NCBI GenBank assembly: GCA_947034885.2
Contig: OX344750.2
Coordinates: forward strand, 34,830,821 to 34,894,820
DNA length: 64,000 nt
Direction of reading: 5' to 3'
Source of the DNA: Thuidium tamariscinum
Taxonomy: Eukaryota > Streptophyta > Bryopsida > Hypnales > Thuidiaceae
Shown: piece after piece, positions 24,201 to 35,968 of the stretch
How positions within the stretch are numbered: the first letter of the stretch is position 1
Layout: each line of letters starts with the position of its first letter
Position numbers and translations under genes: made by a program
Notes under the pieces: model-generated
What the model was told of the DNA's origin: nothing
What the model saw: only the letters and a program-made list of their open reading frames with translations
The model's database searches: none

Positions 24201-24682
24201 GTTCCTAACCTGGTATGGAACCCTGGCTGTTACGTAAAGAAGACGGCATTCATTTCAGCCATGCAATGTGAGATGAAAGTGGAACGATGAAATATGAGAT
24301 GGACATCCTCAACTGTTCGTCAAGATTAACCGGTTACACGTCTGTTAAAAGCTTGTTAATTTACAAAGTGATTTCATACATATGCACAGACAACATGGAG
24401 TCAACAAGTGAACTTAAATACCAGCCATATAGGCTTAGCTCGTGGAGGTATAGAATCTCCTACTTTTGTGACACCAAAGAATCTATAACGCCGCTCCAGA
24501 TCGAGATGGTGAGCGACTTGACTGGAGAACCGACGCCACCTCCTCAGCAGCAAGTTTAAGAGCAGGAGCAGGCATATCCTTGCCATCCATGTGCGATGCA
24601 CAAAGCGACACACACCAGATAACAAAGAATGATACCATCGTCCCCAAGCTTGTGGTACCCTGTCACCAAAAAAACAGTCTCT
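24201..24682 (-). other. Probable 3' UTR and downstream flank of gene 2
   Basis: Genic composition continues below the stop at 24683 to about 24200 and then falls to AT-rich. The exact end of the transcript is not visible. Open frames on both strands here lack recognisable domains. Confidence 0.4.
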
Positions 24683-25763
24683 TTAGGACTCGTCCCTCAC
24701 AATTGTAACAGAAACCCCAACATAACCTCCACGGAGCCCATCTCTGTGAAAATGGCAATTGGATATGATATACGGTCCTTCTTGAACATGATTTGCTAAA
24801 CAACCGGACGAGGATTGATAGGCTTGAGTTGGGTTTCAGACATAACCTCTCCGAGAAACTAGATAAATAAAGACCGTCAAATCTTGGAGTTCTACATTTC
24901 TCTCGAAAGAGTGGGGAGGATGCGGAGATGAATCTAAACCATCCTCCCTCTTCCCAACTACACTGCGCCATGTGCCAATGAAGGTGACTTAGGAGAGCTT
25001 TTTGGTATCCTTTTAAAACCCTTGATTGAGCCAGCCATTGATGTTATGTCTGATATGTGGAAGTAGACTTCAGGAGCTTCACTGTGGAAATAACATCCCT
25101 TTGCCACCTCCCTGGCTCAGTATGTTACTTTTCACAACAAGTCTGCACCGGCACCTTGAATTGCCCCAATCCATATACACAAAGCTGCTTGTCCGACATG
25201 CTCGTAAGGAACACACTGCCACAATCTACTTCCTTGCAAAGGCACAGCAAAATCAGGTTCCCAAGGCTCACCTCTGGTTGTGGTATGACCTGGTTAGCAA
25301 CGGCGCTACTCGAATCCTCATCGTGACCTGCGTCCTGTGCAAATCGAGCCACTTTGCGAACCACTCCCGTGATGTACTCTTTCGAAGATTCCACCACATT
25401 GTTACTTTCTTCAAGCACGATTCGGGCTACTCCCCGACAAATTGAGTTCTGCCTGGACGCACAGGTGCTTGCTGACTCTTCTAATGCTCTCTCAGCAGTA
25501 TTTTGGAGATTGATGGCTACCTCATTGAAATTGTAGGAGCTTCTCCTTCTTCTTCTAGGTGATTCCCATTTTATGATTGCAGAAGACTGCGAACCTCCTG
25601 TCGACTTGTCAGGTGAAGGTGAAGTTCTGTGGACACTACTTTGCTTGTCTGGGAGGAGCACAGTCATTTCCTCTTCTTCAGGATAATAATGACCTCGAGG
25701 AAGGGACTTAACGTCGCTCCAGAAGGTGACATCCTCATTGCTATCCGGATATGTTCCAGTCAT
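24683..25763 (-). CDS. Spliced gene for an unrecognised protein of about 230 residues
   Basis: Best model: exons 25763-25272, 25107-25020 and 24795-24683, with donors GAG|GTGAGC and AAGG|GTTTTA and acceptors GGGAG| and TTTAG|, giving 230 residues. It starts MTGTYPDSNEDVTFWSDVKS. Features are an acidic patch (EEEE near 29), a serine-rich stretch (42-63), an RRRRR cluster at 70-74 that could be a nuclear signal, a probable helical region at 78-145, and an ordered-looking C-terminus (EVYFHISDITSMAGS, then YIISNCHFHRDGLRGGYVGV) ending VTIVRDES. I do not recognise the family. The middle junction is uncertain: the first exon stays open to 25128, and an alternative GAAAA|GTAACA..CCACAG|TGAAGC junction also keeps frame but implies a 47-bp intron. 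An upstream exon may add an N-terminal extension. Confidence 0.55.
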
Positions 25764-27450
25764 TGCGCTTTGGGCCACCTCCAAAGATGGGTATCTTCAC
25801 CAGCAGGGTTTCTGAAAAAAAGTTTGCGAAACAAAATATCCTAACCTGATGCAAGGTCACAAGGTGGCTGATTGATTTTTCTCAAATCCCTACAGTAGGT
25901 GACACTGGCCAGCTCGCACGAAGATCGTCATTCTGCACACACGCATAAGTGTTGGTTGCGTCAATTTAACGGGTGATAAAACTACCTTCACCTCGGCAAG
26001 ATTTCAAAATCACCAAATCACCAAATCACTAAACTAAATAGTCCTTGATACATAAATGAACACGAAATAGCCGAACTTACAAAATTGGTGTAAAACCTGT
26101 GACTTCAAAACAGAGATGGAAATAAACATCAACTTGCTACCGAATGTCCACACAAACAAGTCCAATTTCTATTTCATAAATGTTCATGTTGTTCTCAGCG
26201 AGCCTCGCAGATTGAATGGGGTACGTGTATATATGTCATCGGGGCTGGTTTGTACTATAAAGAGTTCGGAGGAAAAAACCCAGCATACTGGAGAGTTTCT
26301 TCATCCAAGCCCAATGCTTTGAAGACTCTGCAAATGAAACCCTCCATCCCGACTTCAAGGTTTCAAGGCGCTCTTCAAAATCAACGCTTCAAGGCGCTCT
26401 TCGAAGACTCTTGTAAATCACAAACACTTCGAGCAAAGCAGGTAGGGTTTGTGATACGGAATGCAAGGCCGTCCCACTTAGAATCTAATAAAAAATTTGC
26501 AGAAAACGGATCCCTAGGAACTGATCTCAGGTCTACATGGCGGGTCTTCTATCCTACTCTTGCCCATGCCATCAGTTTGGCACAACCCACATGAACACTA
26601 AAACGGAATGAGTCATGAATTTAATCACAAATCTGCGGACAAAAGGATGTCACTCTATTACTGCTAGAAACCAATGCATTTCACAAAGTATGCAATCAAA
26701 CCTCCGTCGCGCTCAGCAATAAATTCAAGCTAAACATTCACCGCCCTTGTTACAGTTTCAGTTCGAAATTAGTAATTTGGTTTCCGGACCCAAACCCTGC
26801 AGCCTACACTGCAGATTCTTGGGCGATTGATGCCATCCCCATGTGAAAACTTGTTCCAAACACTCAAAAATCAAAACTAAATGTGTAGCAGAAAGCATTC
26901 CATAAATGTGCACCAAGAGTTACCATCCAAATTTGATTTTTCCACGCAAACGACCAACACCAGAAGATGGTTCCCAATAAATCCCTACCCAGCATTCTAC
27001 GGTAGTGCCCCCCTCATCCTTATCCCACCGAAACGAACCCCAAATCGAGGCCCTCACCAGCACCTAAATACTCACCCAAATTCTGAAAGAGAGAAATCAT
27101 CGCAAGGAGACTCACTTCTGGTTCATGCCCAAATTCGGACTCCAGCTTCAGGAGGAAATGCGCATCATAGGAACGCCGTGAAGCTCCATAGTCACACTCA
27201 AGAATTCGTTGCAAACGAAGGGCGCTACTGCGTGTCAGTTCTCGATTGGTGATGAGGGCGAACATCCGATTCCAGCTTTCTTGCTTCAGTGCGCCTCGTG
27301 TAGGCCGGCAGCAGGGACGATGGTGAGGTGGCATTACAGTACTGAGGTGGCCCACAAAGGTCGGTCTCCTGCGTCAATGTGAGTTTGACAAGTGGCACGA
27401 CATCTGAAAACCACATTTTCCTCCGGCTTAAGGTAGGGTGCTCTTGCGGC
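25764..27450 (-). promoter_or_regulatory. Leader, leader intron and promoter region of gene 2
   Basis: Reading the minus strand, an upstream exon ends at 27116 with CCAGAA|GTGAGTC, and a strong CTTTTTTTCAG acceptor opens the next exon at 25811, implying a 1.3-kb leader intron. The upstream exon contains a protein-like frame from ATG 27334 (for example ALRLQRILECDYGASRRSY and HFLLKLESEFG), 73 codons to the donor. With the 25811 acceptor it ends after KPCW, as an upstream ORF. With a weaker acceptor at 25778 it would run in frame into the main protein (308 residues in all). Genic composition ends at about 27450. Confidence 0.5.
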
Positions 27451-27572
27451 CTTCTCTAAAAAGCGACCTCTACCACAGAGGTACATTCTGCTTTCTTCAC
27501 TGTATCAATAGTGTACATTTCAGGAGTGCTTGTTGTAATAATCATTGATATTGTTTCAACTTCAAAAATCTG

Positions 27573-27849
27573 TAAGGTAGGTACACCCAAAATGGCACCT
27601 GACCTTAAAGCGCCCTGTACAATGTGCATACATTTTCAAAATCAGTCATGTACCCAGATTGTAGATGCCGCTTTCAGAAACACGCTTTGACTGTTAATAA
27701 CTTTTGCATACGGTATCCAAATCCACTGTTCTTTGGTGCGTTGGAACATGCTTTCACTCACCAACAAGACTGTACAAAAATCTGAACAATATAAAAACAG
27801 GAACTAGGCACAGTATAAAAAACTGGCGCTTTTGGGTGTACCTACCTTA
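27573..27849. mobile_element. Family 3 MITE, copy 1 (277 bp)
   Basis: The ends are TAAGGTAGGTACACCCAAAA and its inverted counterpart TTTTGGGTGTACCTACCTTA. The interior carries CTTTTGCATACGGTATCCAA and CTTTGGTGCGTTGGAACAT. It matches 59127-59401 in inverted orientation at high identity. If the outermost TA is the target duplication it would be Tc1/mariner-type; a TAA/TTA target is also possible. It lies close upstream of gene 2. Confidence 0.85.
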
Positions 27850-29474
27850 ATTGATTCCTCAAAGGTCCAAAAAAATGAAACAACTTCAGTTTGATGCCTA
27901 TATGATTTTTCTCATACCATAATTTACTAATAATCATCTCAAGCAATTTAGCATCCCCTAAAATACAATCAACTTTTTAAAAGTCTCTTTAAGAATAGAC
28001 CTCTTTAATTGTTACTAAAGTTATTACAATACAATATACTGATATTGATTTGTCCTCTTAAAGAAGCCATGCTATTTTAAATTGCTATAAGTTGAAATAT
28101 CCATGTAGTCTATAAATTATTAATAATTTTCATAGAACTGTAAATTTGTAGTAATATAAATCTTGTAGGTGACAATAACTTTTCACTCTTATAAATATGA
28201 CAAATCAATGTAGTTAATTTAGTAAGCACGTAAAGACTTCCTTGATCATAATATTTTGAATGAATGTAGTCTAATTCCTACAAATGTGAAAAAAATTGAG
28301 ATGACAATTTGTTATTAGAAAATTAGTCATGTAGCACTAATGAGAGCACTAAAGCTTGGTATCAAAGGCTTATATGAGCACTAAGCTTTGGTGCTCCATC
28401 ATCCATTTAAACTATACTAGTAATTAGACAAATGTAGATGAAAGGTGTATGCAAATTGATGAAAATTGGATGGCAATTGTACAATTTGAGCTAGTATGAA
28501 AACAATGTAGGCCGCATTTATTCATATTATCCAATTTTCATAAGTGCAAATTAGTGATATTAGTGTAGTGCATCCTAATTGAATTAGCTTATTTATTAAC
28601 ATTTTGTGGAAGAGGCATTTGAGCATGGTTTTGACAATGAAATTATCTTGATTTCATTGACTCATGTTAGCAATTGAAAGATAATAATAGACTTTCTTAC
28701 CTTGTATTTTTTGAATACTAACCTTCATATTTATCTCCAACTGACTATTATCAAGCAAGAATTTTCATAGGGCAATTAGTATTAGGATTGAAACTAAGTG
28801 TACCTATCTTAATTTTGAATATTTGTAGCTGTTGTTAAGGTTCATAGGGCATATTCTAAACTACACAAAAATTCTAAGTTTTGCTAAGTTTTAAGGTAGT
28901 TTGCTCTAAAAGCTACCATGTTCTAAATGCAAATCCTATTTAAGAATGGGTAACATTTTTCTTGAAATATTTATTACTGCCAATGATGAGTCAAGTAGGC
29001 TTAAATGATTGTTGTAAGAGCAAACTACCTTAGTAAAATAAATCAAATTGTAACTACATGAACTTTAAAATAGATGTACCATAGATCACATAATAAAGCA
29101 AAAGAATGTTATAGGTGGAATATAGTGCAAAGTGCAAAGTAAAAATATTAATTTCTACACCTATTTACATGGGTGCAAAAAAAACTCCCTTCCATCCAAA
29201 TTTTTTAAACATTTTCCTTCAATTTTGGGTTGAGTAATATCTCCAAGAAGTCCTCAAGAATCATCATTTTCAAAATTTTATTTAATAATTTTACTATTTT
29301 TTAATTCATTTAAGCATTAAAATGTCTTATATCTTGAAAAATCCATTAATCTATTTCATAAAGTAATTTCGGAATAAATTTGATTTCAATCTAATTTTTT
29401 AGAAATAAATTATATATATATAGTATTATATTTGTAATCGATATTCTATTTTGTTTTTGAATTTTGAATTTCAT
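27850..29474. other. AT-rich intergenic DNA
   Basis: No gene or clear element is seen. Confidence 0.45.
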
Positions 29475-29790
29475 AAGCTCATAATCAACGTTCCCAAAAC
29501 TGGCTAAATTTCGCTTGGTTTCTACCAAAAAAATCCTTGTGCTACTATTACATTGTAAAAAAGGGCCTTTAATGGAGCCATTTTAGTCAAAATTACAACA
29601 AACAATAAAATTTGATAACCAATTTGCAACTTCTTCTATAATAGAGTTAGCACATATTTAGTTAGTTTTGTCTTATAGTACTCCCAATAATCCTTCACAA
29701 GTTGATGCCTATCTCTCTTGAAAGGTAGCATATTGCACTAAATTTCAAAAATAGTTTTGGGATCATTGCTCATAATGATGCTTATATGGA
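29475..29790 (+). repeat. Dispersed repeat D, copy 1
   Basis: Matches 58855-59126 plus 59402-59505 in order: TCCTTGTGCTAC, AAAAAAGGGCCTT-AATGGAG, TTTAGTTAGTTTTGT, CCTTCACA, GTTGATGCC, and GGTAGCATATTGCACTAAA. The second copy is interrupted by a Family 3 MITE. No terminal repeats were found here, so the nature of D is unknown. Confidence 0.7.
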
Positions 29791-30265
29791 GGCAAAAGAC
29801 CCTAAATTACAACATTTACGCATGTTACATACTCTAACTTAATGTCTTCTATGATTTTCTATGACTCTTTTTTGACCATTTTATGATTAATTCATATAGA
29901 ATTGGAAACCCTATTTTTTCTACTACCAAATTAATATAGAGCCCAATGGTAAAAATGTAGAAATTTACACAACAATTCTTTTTGAAAATACTACATTTTG
30001 TTTTAATCATTCCTAAAATCATTTGTTTGTACCTACTAATCAATAACACTGTTGAATCCAAAGTAGTGTTTTATGTCTATACCAATCAATGTTATCTTTA
30101 ACAAATGATAAGGTGTTGGTTTAATTAGCCTTTGATTTGTCTCTTTTCATTTTGCAATCATTTTTTTGATTGTCACAACAACAATATTGCAAATAGCAAA
30201 GATTGTGCCTATATCTTTATCCATATTCAAGCATGTGTAATTCTAAGCACTCATTCAATCATTGT
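29791..30265. other. AT-rich intergenic DNA
   Basis: Nothing recognised; the short open frame at 29849-30061 has no domain signature. Confidence 0.4.
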
Positions 30266-31007
30266 TTCAGGGTGAGTTCAAGAAAGACTGGTCCTATTTC
30301 ACGTCACGATCAAAGTGACAATGTTGTTCTTGGCAATAACTTTTGATGCATAAATCCTATAATTTTGAAATTTTTACTGGAGATGCCTAACTTGATGTTA
30401 ATCAGATCCCTTATTTTTTGAAAATTTGAAAATTTAATTTTATAATTAATATTTAATTTAGCTAATTTATCACAATTAGGAGTTTTAGGGTTTTTACTAC
30501 GTTAGGAGTATCCAAATTTAATGATTTAGAGCTCAAAATTTCAAGGTCTATTTGCATAGTAGGGAATCATGTATCTACCAAAATAAATTTGAAAATATAT
30601 TATTTTATGCCCTCTACATGAGTACAAACAACACTTCCATTGCACGCAATTTTTTAACATTGAATATGGTTTTTAGATAATTTTTTTGGTGAAATCTAAT
30701 CAACATCAATTATTCCATAATGAAAAAATTTTAATTTCTCAAAAAGTTTCTTTTCCTATTTTTTACAAATAAAAATGTAAAAGTGCCTATTTTCATGAGA
30801 TTTTGCACTTTTCTAGTTCACCTACTTAGAAAAATTTTCTACACTTTTCCTTTTCAGGATATCTTCTTCTTCAAGAAATATACATTAATCATATTTTTTA
30901 TATTTTAAAAAAATTGTTTTTCTATTTTTAAAGTACTCCCAAAAAATCAAGAACACTATGGCCAAAGTGTACAAAAACCTTTCGGACTTTCTTGAACTCA
31001 CCCTTCA
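30266..31007. mobile_element. Family 4 non-autonomous element, copy 1 (734 bp)
   Basis: The ends are GGGTGAGTTCAAGAAAG and its exact inverse CTTTCTTGAACTCACCC, at 30270-31003. They are flanked by TTCA on both sides (30266-30269 and 31004-31007), a 4-bp target duplication. The interior shares TTTTTACTACGTT, AAATTTAATGAT and TTTGCATAGTAGG with copy 2. No ORF of note. Confidence 0.85.
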
Positions 31008-31025
31008 ATGGTACCAACAAACACC

Positions 31026-31256
31026 ATTAGATGTTTTTTGAAGGATTAGAAGATTGTTTCAGGCCTATTCTCAATATTGTGAATATTCAAAATTAAAAAT
31101 AATTTTAAAATAATTTAATTTTAATTTTAAAATTTTAAAATAAATAAATATTATTAATTGATGTGGCAATCTCTTGGCCATGTCAAATCACATATGTAGC
31201 GGTTCCCAACAGTCGGAAACTCACAATCTTCTAATCAACATAAAAAAAAATCTAAT
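31026..31256. mobile_element. Family 2 MITE, copy 3 (231 bp)
   Basis: The ends are ATTAGATGTTTTTTGAAGGA and AAAAAATCTAAT, with inner pair AGAAGATTG and CAATCTTCT. The core is TGATGTGGCAATCTCTTGG with GGTTCCCAACAG. It lies just 22 bp beyond the Family 4 element. Confidence 0.8.
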
Positions 31257-32780
31257 GTAGTTTATTTTGGTAGGTGTCTATACATTTCCACAATTATGGT
31301 GGATTTAAGACCATGAATTAGTAAAGAGTTACTAAATTTTTGTTTCTAGTGCTAAATGGTCAAGTTGGTTGCATATAGTAAGGACCTTATATTTTAAGTT
31401 TACAATGACTAAATTTTGTTCCTCTTTGGTCATTGGTTACTAAATGGATACCTCATGTCATAATAATTTCAAAAAGATCTTTGATTTCACATGTAAATTA
31501 ATATTCAACAAGGTACTAAGATTCCTCACCACCAATCATTCAATGAGCTATTCAAACCCCATAGCTTGTAATTTTAGTTTTTTAGTAGGGTTTGAATACT
31601 AGGTTGTCTTTTGAGAATGGTAGAAGGACATGCAAAATTGATTGAATACAAAGATGTCTTAAGGTAAGTCCTAGACACATGTTTTTTAATTAAATTTTTT
31701 TATAATATTCAACCTTTGATAATATAATTTTAGACTAAATATGCAATTAATACCATCTTTTCTCTTGTAATGCCAAGTAATGCTTCTTTCTAAGTCAAGA
31801 TCCAAATCTCATAAGGAGTGCACACCTTCAAAGCCTTCTATTATTTTTTTATGAAGATAAATATAATATAAGTTTGACTTTCAAACAAAGCACTTGTATT
31901 CACACTTTTAAATCTTGAAGTATGAGTTATGAACTTTGAAGTTGGAAGTGGGTAGAACTCAAAACATCTCTACATTAAATTTTTACCATCAAATATTGAA
32001 AACTCTAGTATTTATAGCTCTAGGAAAGAAATCACTTACCCAACTCTAAGCTTTGAATCTTGATTATAAATTCTAATACACAAATAATTGTACAAATTTT
32101 TCATATTATTGTATACAAAATATACTTCATAAACTTCTTAGTTTGATTTAAAAAATAAACAACTTAATCATTTTTTAATTTTTTTTGGAATTGAAAATTT
32201 CAAGCCATTTTTTATTAAATGATTGCAGCATTTTTACCTACAAACTACACACTAAGAATATACTAGGAAGAATGAAAATCCTATTTAGAATCATCTATTG
32301 AAAAAAATTGTAATTCAATAGTTTTATTAATAGAAATATTAAATCTTGAAGTTTTACCTTCAAAATGAAAAAAAATGAAACACATAATAAAATTTTCAAA
32401 AAAACACTCAAAATACTCAAAAAATTATCTAAGACTACAAATACCAAAGGAATTGGACCTCCAAGATTTTAACAACATATGAAATTATATGAGACAACAA
32501 TGAATGATAATCACCTACTAGTTGTGTGGCATAATGTGTCAAGATGCCCCCTTTGACTTCTTAGGGGGCTCTTTGCAATCTTCCATAACTATATTGCTGT
32601 CATGAGAGAATTTGCTTTAGGAAAACACTAGGTTTGGAGCACCAATTAGATTTAGCATAAGATATAAAGGGATACAATAGAGTAAGAGGTAAGATTTTCC
32701 ATCCTAAAAAAATGCATCATTCCTTTGCACATAGAGTCTTAAAATACAAAGTGTATATAATTTCATATTGATAGGTATAT
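31257..32780. other. AT-rich intergenic DNA
   Basis: No gene or clear element is recognised. Confidence 0.45.
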
Positions 32781-32786
32781 GATAAG

Positions 32787-33260
32787 TGTAACTCCCATGT
32801 ATTAGTACATGTATAATATATATAGGCTACAAATATCCATATTTGTAGATATCAAGTCCCATATCAAGTATAAATACCATATATACAATATTGTATAGGC
32901 CGTCTATAAAATTGTACAAATGTCATGGACATTGTAGAACCTTCTAGATATTTCAAATTTTCAATAGTTATCTAGCATCTTTTAGAAGCCTCCATAGTAT
33001 TCGAGAAGTTTTTACAATATTTAAGAAGTTTGTGAAGTATTTAGGAAGCTTTTATAGAGGTTCAAAGGAACCTATTAGATAATATTATATATAGAGGTCA
33101 AGGCTAAGGTAACCCTTGGTCTCAACAATACATCTTTTTTATCCTAGCTCTTGAATCAAGTTCCAATCTTATACCTTTTGACTCTAATATCAACTTTGTT
33201 ATGAAAAACTTGTTTTGTTTTGCTTTGTATCTTTCACATCCATTACAATAAATGCTATGA
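32787..33260 (+). other. Possible solo LTR fossil, Copia-like, unproven
   Basis: The segment opens with TGTAACTCCCATG and shows a promoter-like TATATATAGAGG near 33090, followed about 40 bases on by GGTCTCAACAATACATC, an arrangement common in Copia LTRs. No paired LTR, target duplication or internal region is seen, so this is only a suggestion. If real it is a remnant. Confidence 0.25.
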
Positions 33261-34049
33261 AATCCTTGTAAGTATAGTTATAGCTTGAATGATTGCCATA
33301 ATTGCTTTAAAATTTCAAATCAAGCATATCATAGCTTGTTGAAAAACTGATAAATGTTGTACAATTCATTTAATAAAAGAGGTCAATCTAGCAATTGTGA
33401 TTAAAGAATTTGAATTTAGTCTCCAATTATAATTCTTCATCTTGAGATTTTAAGAAAGTCCTCCAATTTGACATATTGAAATCCAAAATCCAAAACAAAG
33501 AAAACTACACCAATTTGATGAAGTTTTTGAATAGTTGCCTTCTCTTTATAGTTTGTTCATAATATCAATGAGAAGGTGTTACCTTGAAGCTACTTCAATT
33601 TATATTATCATCTTCATTATTTTATTATAAATAAAATTCAATCAAACTATATATAAATAAACATTTTTACATAATGCCTACATTTGTGATGCGACAACTT
33701 CCATCTAAGGGTATTTTAAAGGGGGTTATTGATAACACTTTTGAAATAAAAATATACTCAAATATTATATGAATATTATATGAATATTATATGATTATTA
33801 TCTAATGTGGAATTTAAAGCCCTATTCTTTTTTTTATGTATCATATTTTTTATTTTTACTTTTAAAGCACTTAAATTTTTATATGTCAAATTTAACATGG
33901 TACTCTATCTTTGGATTCATGACATTTTCTAAGATTTGAGCTTAATCCTTCTCCATTCTTCCTTTTATCCATTTTTTTAAAGGCACCAATGCATATAATT
34001 TTGGCCTCATACTAAAGTCATAAAAACTTTAATAAAACACTTGAGAGAA
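33261..34049. other. AT-rich intergenic DNA
   Basis: Nothing recognised. Confidence 0.4.
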
Positions 34050-34845
34050 CATAGGGAAGAGGAATATCTTTCATGTGAACTAAAAATCAAGACATTTGGA
34101 AATATGAATCAAAAGTTATGGCCTAATAAGGGTTTTTTTCCATAAATGAACAATTTAGGTAGATTGAATTTTTTTTAAAACAAAAATGTGAAATTAGTTT
34201 TCTACATTTATGTATGTGTAGAAAGCTTTGATTCATTCCATTTTGATCAATGAGTCAAAAGTTATGACAAGTTATAGATTTTCTACTCTAAAATAAATTT
34301 TGAAGTCCTTTATTTTATTCACTTTTCAATTTTTTTGGAAAAAAATGAAATCATAGGATGTATATTGTTTATTACAACATTCCAACCATTGGGATTGGAA
34401 TTTTTCAATTCCATAAATAAATTCTTAACAATTTTGTATTTTGAATCATGTGCTACTTCTTTTTACTTACTATTTTTATCCTATATATGTTGTACAATTC
34501 CAAATAATTTAAAATCTTTTAGGCAAGTATCCTATTTGGTCTAAACAATGAATCCAAAGAAGCACAACCATTTTGTACCATTTTTATATGATTTTAGGCT
34601 TATGAAGTGTAGCTGCCCTATTTTCTGTAAGGTAAAAAAATATATTTTTGAGCATTCAAATACTAATAACTTGCAATCTATATAGTAAAAAATTTTGAAT
34701 ATTTTTTTATGTTCTCAAATCAATTTTCTTTAAAGATCCTACAATTACAAATCTCAAAAAATGTTTAAGAAAAAATTGGTATTGGTATTAGAAATGATAG
34801 TCTTTGACTTTTTTTGGAGTAAAAATTGTCAAGGAATTTAAGGGG
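34050..34845 (+). mobile_element. Family 1 TTAA-type MITE, copy 4, left end decayed
   Basis: Family landmarks appear in order: GAGGAATATCTTTCA, GATCAATGAGTCAAAAGTTA, TGTTGTACAATTCCAAAT, AAGTGTAGCTGCCC and ACTTGCAATCTATA. The right end is AATTTAAGGGG followed by TTTAA. The left terminal repeat is not recognisable. Confidence 0.75.
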
Positions 34846-35084
34846 TTTAAAAAAAAAGTCTTCAAAATATATATTCATACTACCCTTTAAATTTTTTTAA
34901 ATTATTGCATAAAGGCATACATCAATGACTTATAAATTTCTAGAACTAGAAGTCAAATAATTTGATTTTAAATTTTTTTTAAATATACTTTTCTAAAAGT
35001 AGATGCTTATTGGAAGAAAATCCTAACATTTCTGTCTCAAAAAGTCTTATTTCAATTTGGACTTTGACTTCTCAAGTAAATTTT

Positions 35085-35560
35085 TAAAAATTGAACTAAA
35101 ATGTGTAATTGTAAAGCATTTTATATAGTATATGTGAAAAAATCAAGTCTAGAAAAACTTATTTCTAAAAGTTATACACAAAAAAGAGGCAATAAAATGC
35201 CAAGAAAATGGACGCTTTGATGTTTGATTTTTAGAAAATACTAATTTTTAAAATATGTTTTTCCTAACTTAAAGGTGATTCTTTTTTACCATTTGCCTCT
35301 TTTAGGAAAGAAAATGTGTTCTTTGCACTCTCACAAAGGTAGTGCACTTTTGGCACATGAGGAATGTGGATATTTTATTATTTGTGGAAATCTCTTTGTG
35401 GTCTTGTGTAACTTTAGTAAGAGTCCTTGTCTCCCAAATTTTGACCTTCAAGTTTAGATTTTAGGGTCAGTATTACCCCTCCAATGACAAAGGTGGTCAT
35501 CCAATTGGAAGCTATTTTAAAATAATTTTCAAAAATTGGAAAAAATTACTCAATGTCTAC
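35085..35560. repeat. Dispersed repeat G, copy 2
   Basis: Diverged match to 9255-9740 with the same block order (CTAAAAGTTAT, CCTAACTTAAAGG, GTAGTGCACTTTTGG, TTGTGTAACTTTAGT, TCATCCAATTGGAAGC). The 60-codon frame at 35275 lies inside it and is not conserved in copy 1. Confidence 0.6.
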
Positions 35561-35568
35561 TATCATGG

Positions 35569-35790
35569 TTGCTAGTATGTGAGCATAGAAAGTATGAGCT
35601 TGTTAGCCTAAAAATCTATACACCTATAGTGTAGGTGTCTATATTATAAACACCTCAATGGTCATAGTATATCTATGTTCTAAATACCAATATTATAAGT
35701 GTTTATGTTATAAACACTTTCAATGAGTGTAGGATACTTACATTTAGGCTCAAGGCTCATAGGCTCACACTTCTATGCTCACATACTAAC
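35569..35790. mobile_element. Family 5 small MITE (222 bp)
   Basis: The left end GCTAGTATGTGAGCATAGAA is mirrored by TTCTATGCTCACATACTAAC on the right. The inner pair GTATGAGC..GGCTCATAGGCTCACAC extends the inverted repeat. The interior holds a second palindromic section (GTGTTTATGTTATAAACAC near 35699-35717). The GTGAGC-rich ends relate it to the larger element at 36408-37269. Confidence 0.75.
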
Positions 35791-35968
35791 GTCGTGTCTA
35801 CTACTACTATATGTCCCTTCATTTCCAATTTCATACAAAACTAACATGTCATGTAAAATTAATGAGAAAAAAAAATCTATTTGAGGTCAAGGAGACAAAA
35901 AAAGGACAAGTGTTTCTTACAATCACCTATAAATAAATTACTATACATGAATGAATCATACAATTTAC

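Noticed and set aside
32787-33260. LTR retrotransposon
   Set aside because: Only an LTR-like arrangement is visible; no second LTR, primer-binding site, internal domain or target duplication was found, so it is listed only as a weak possibility.
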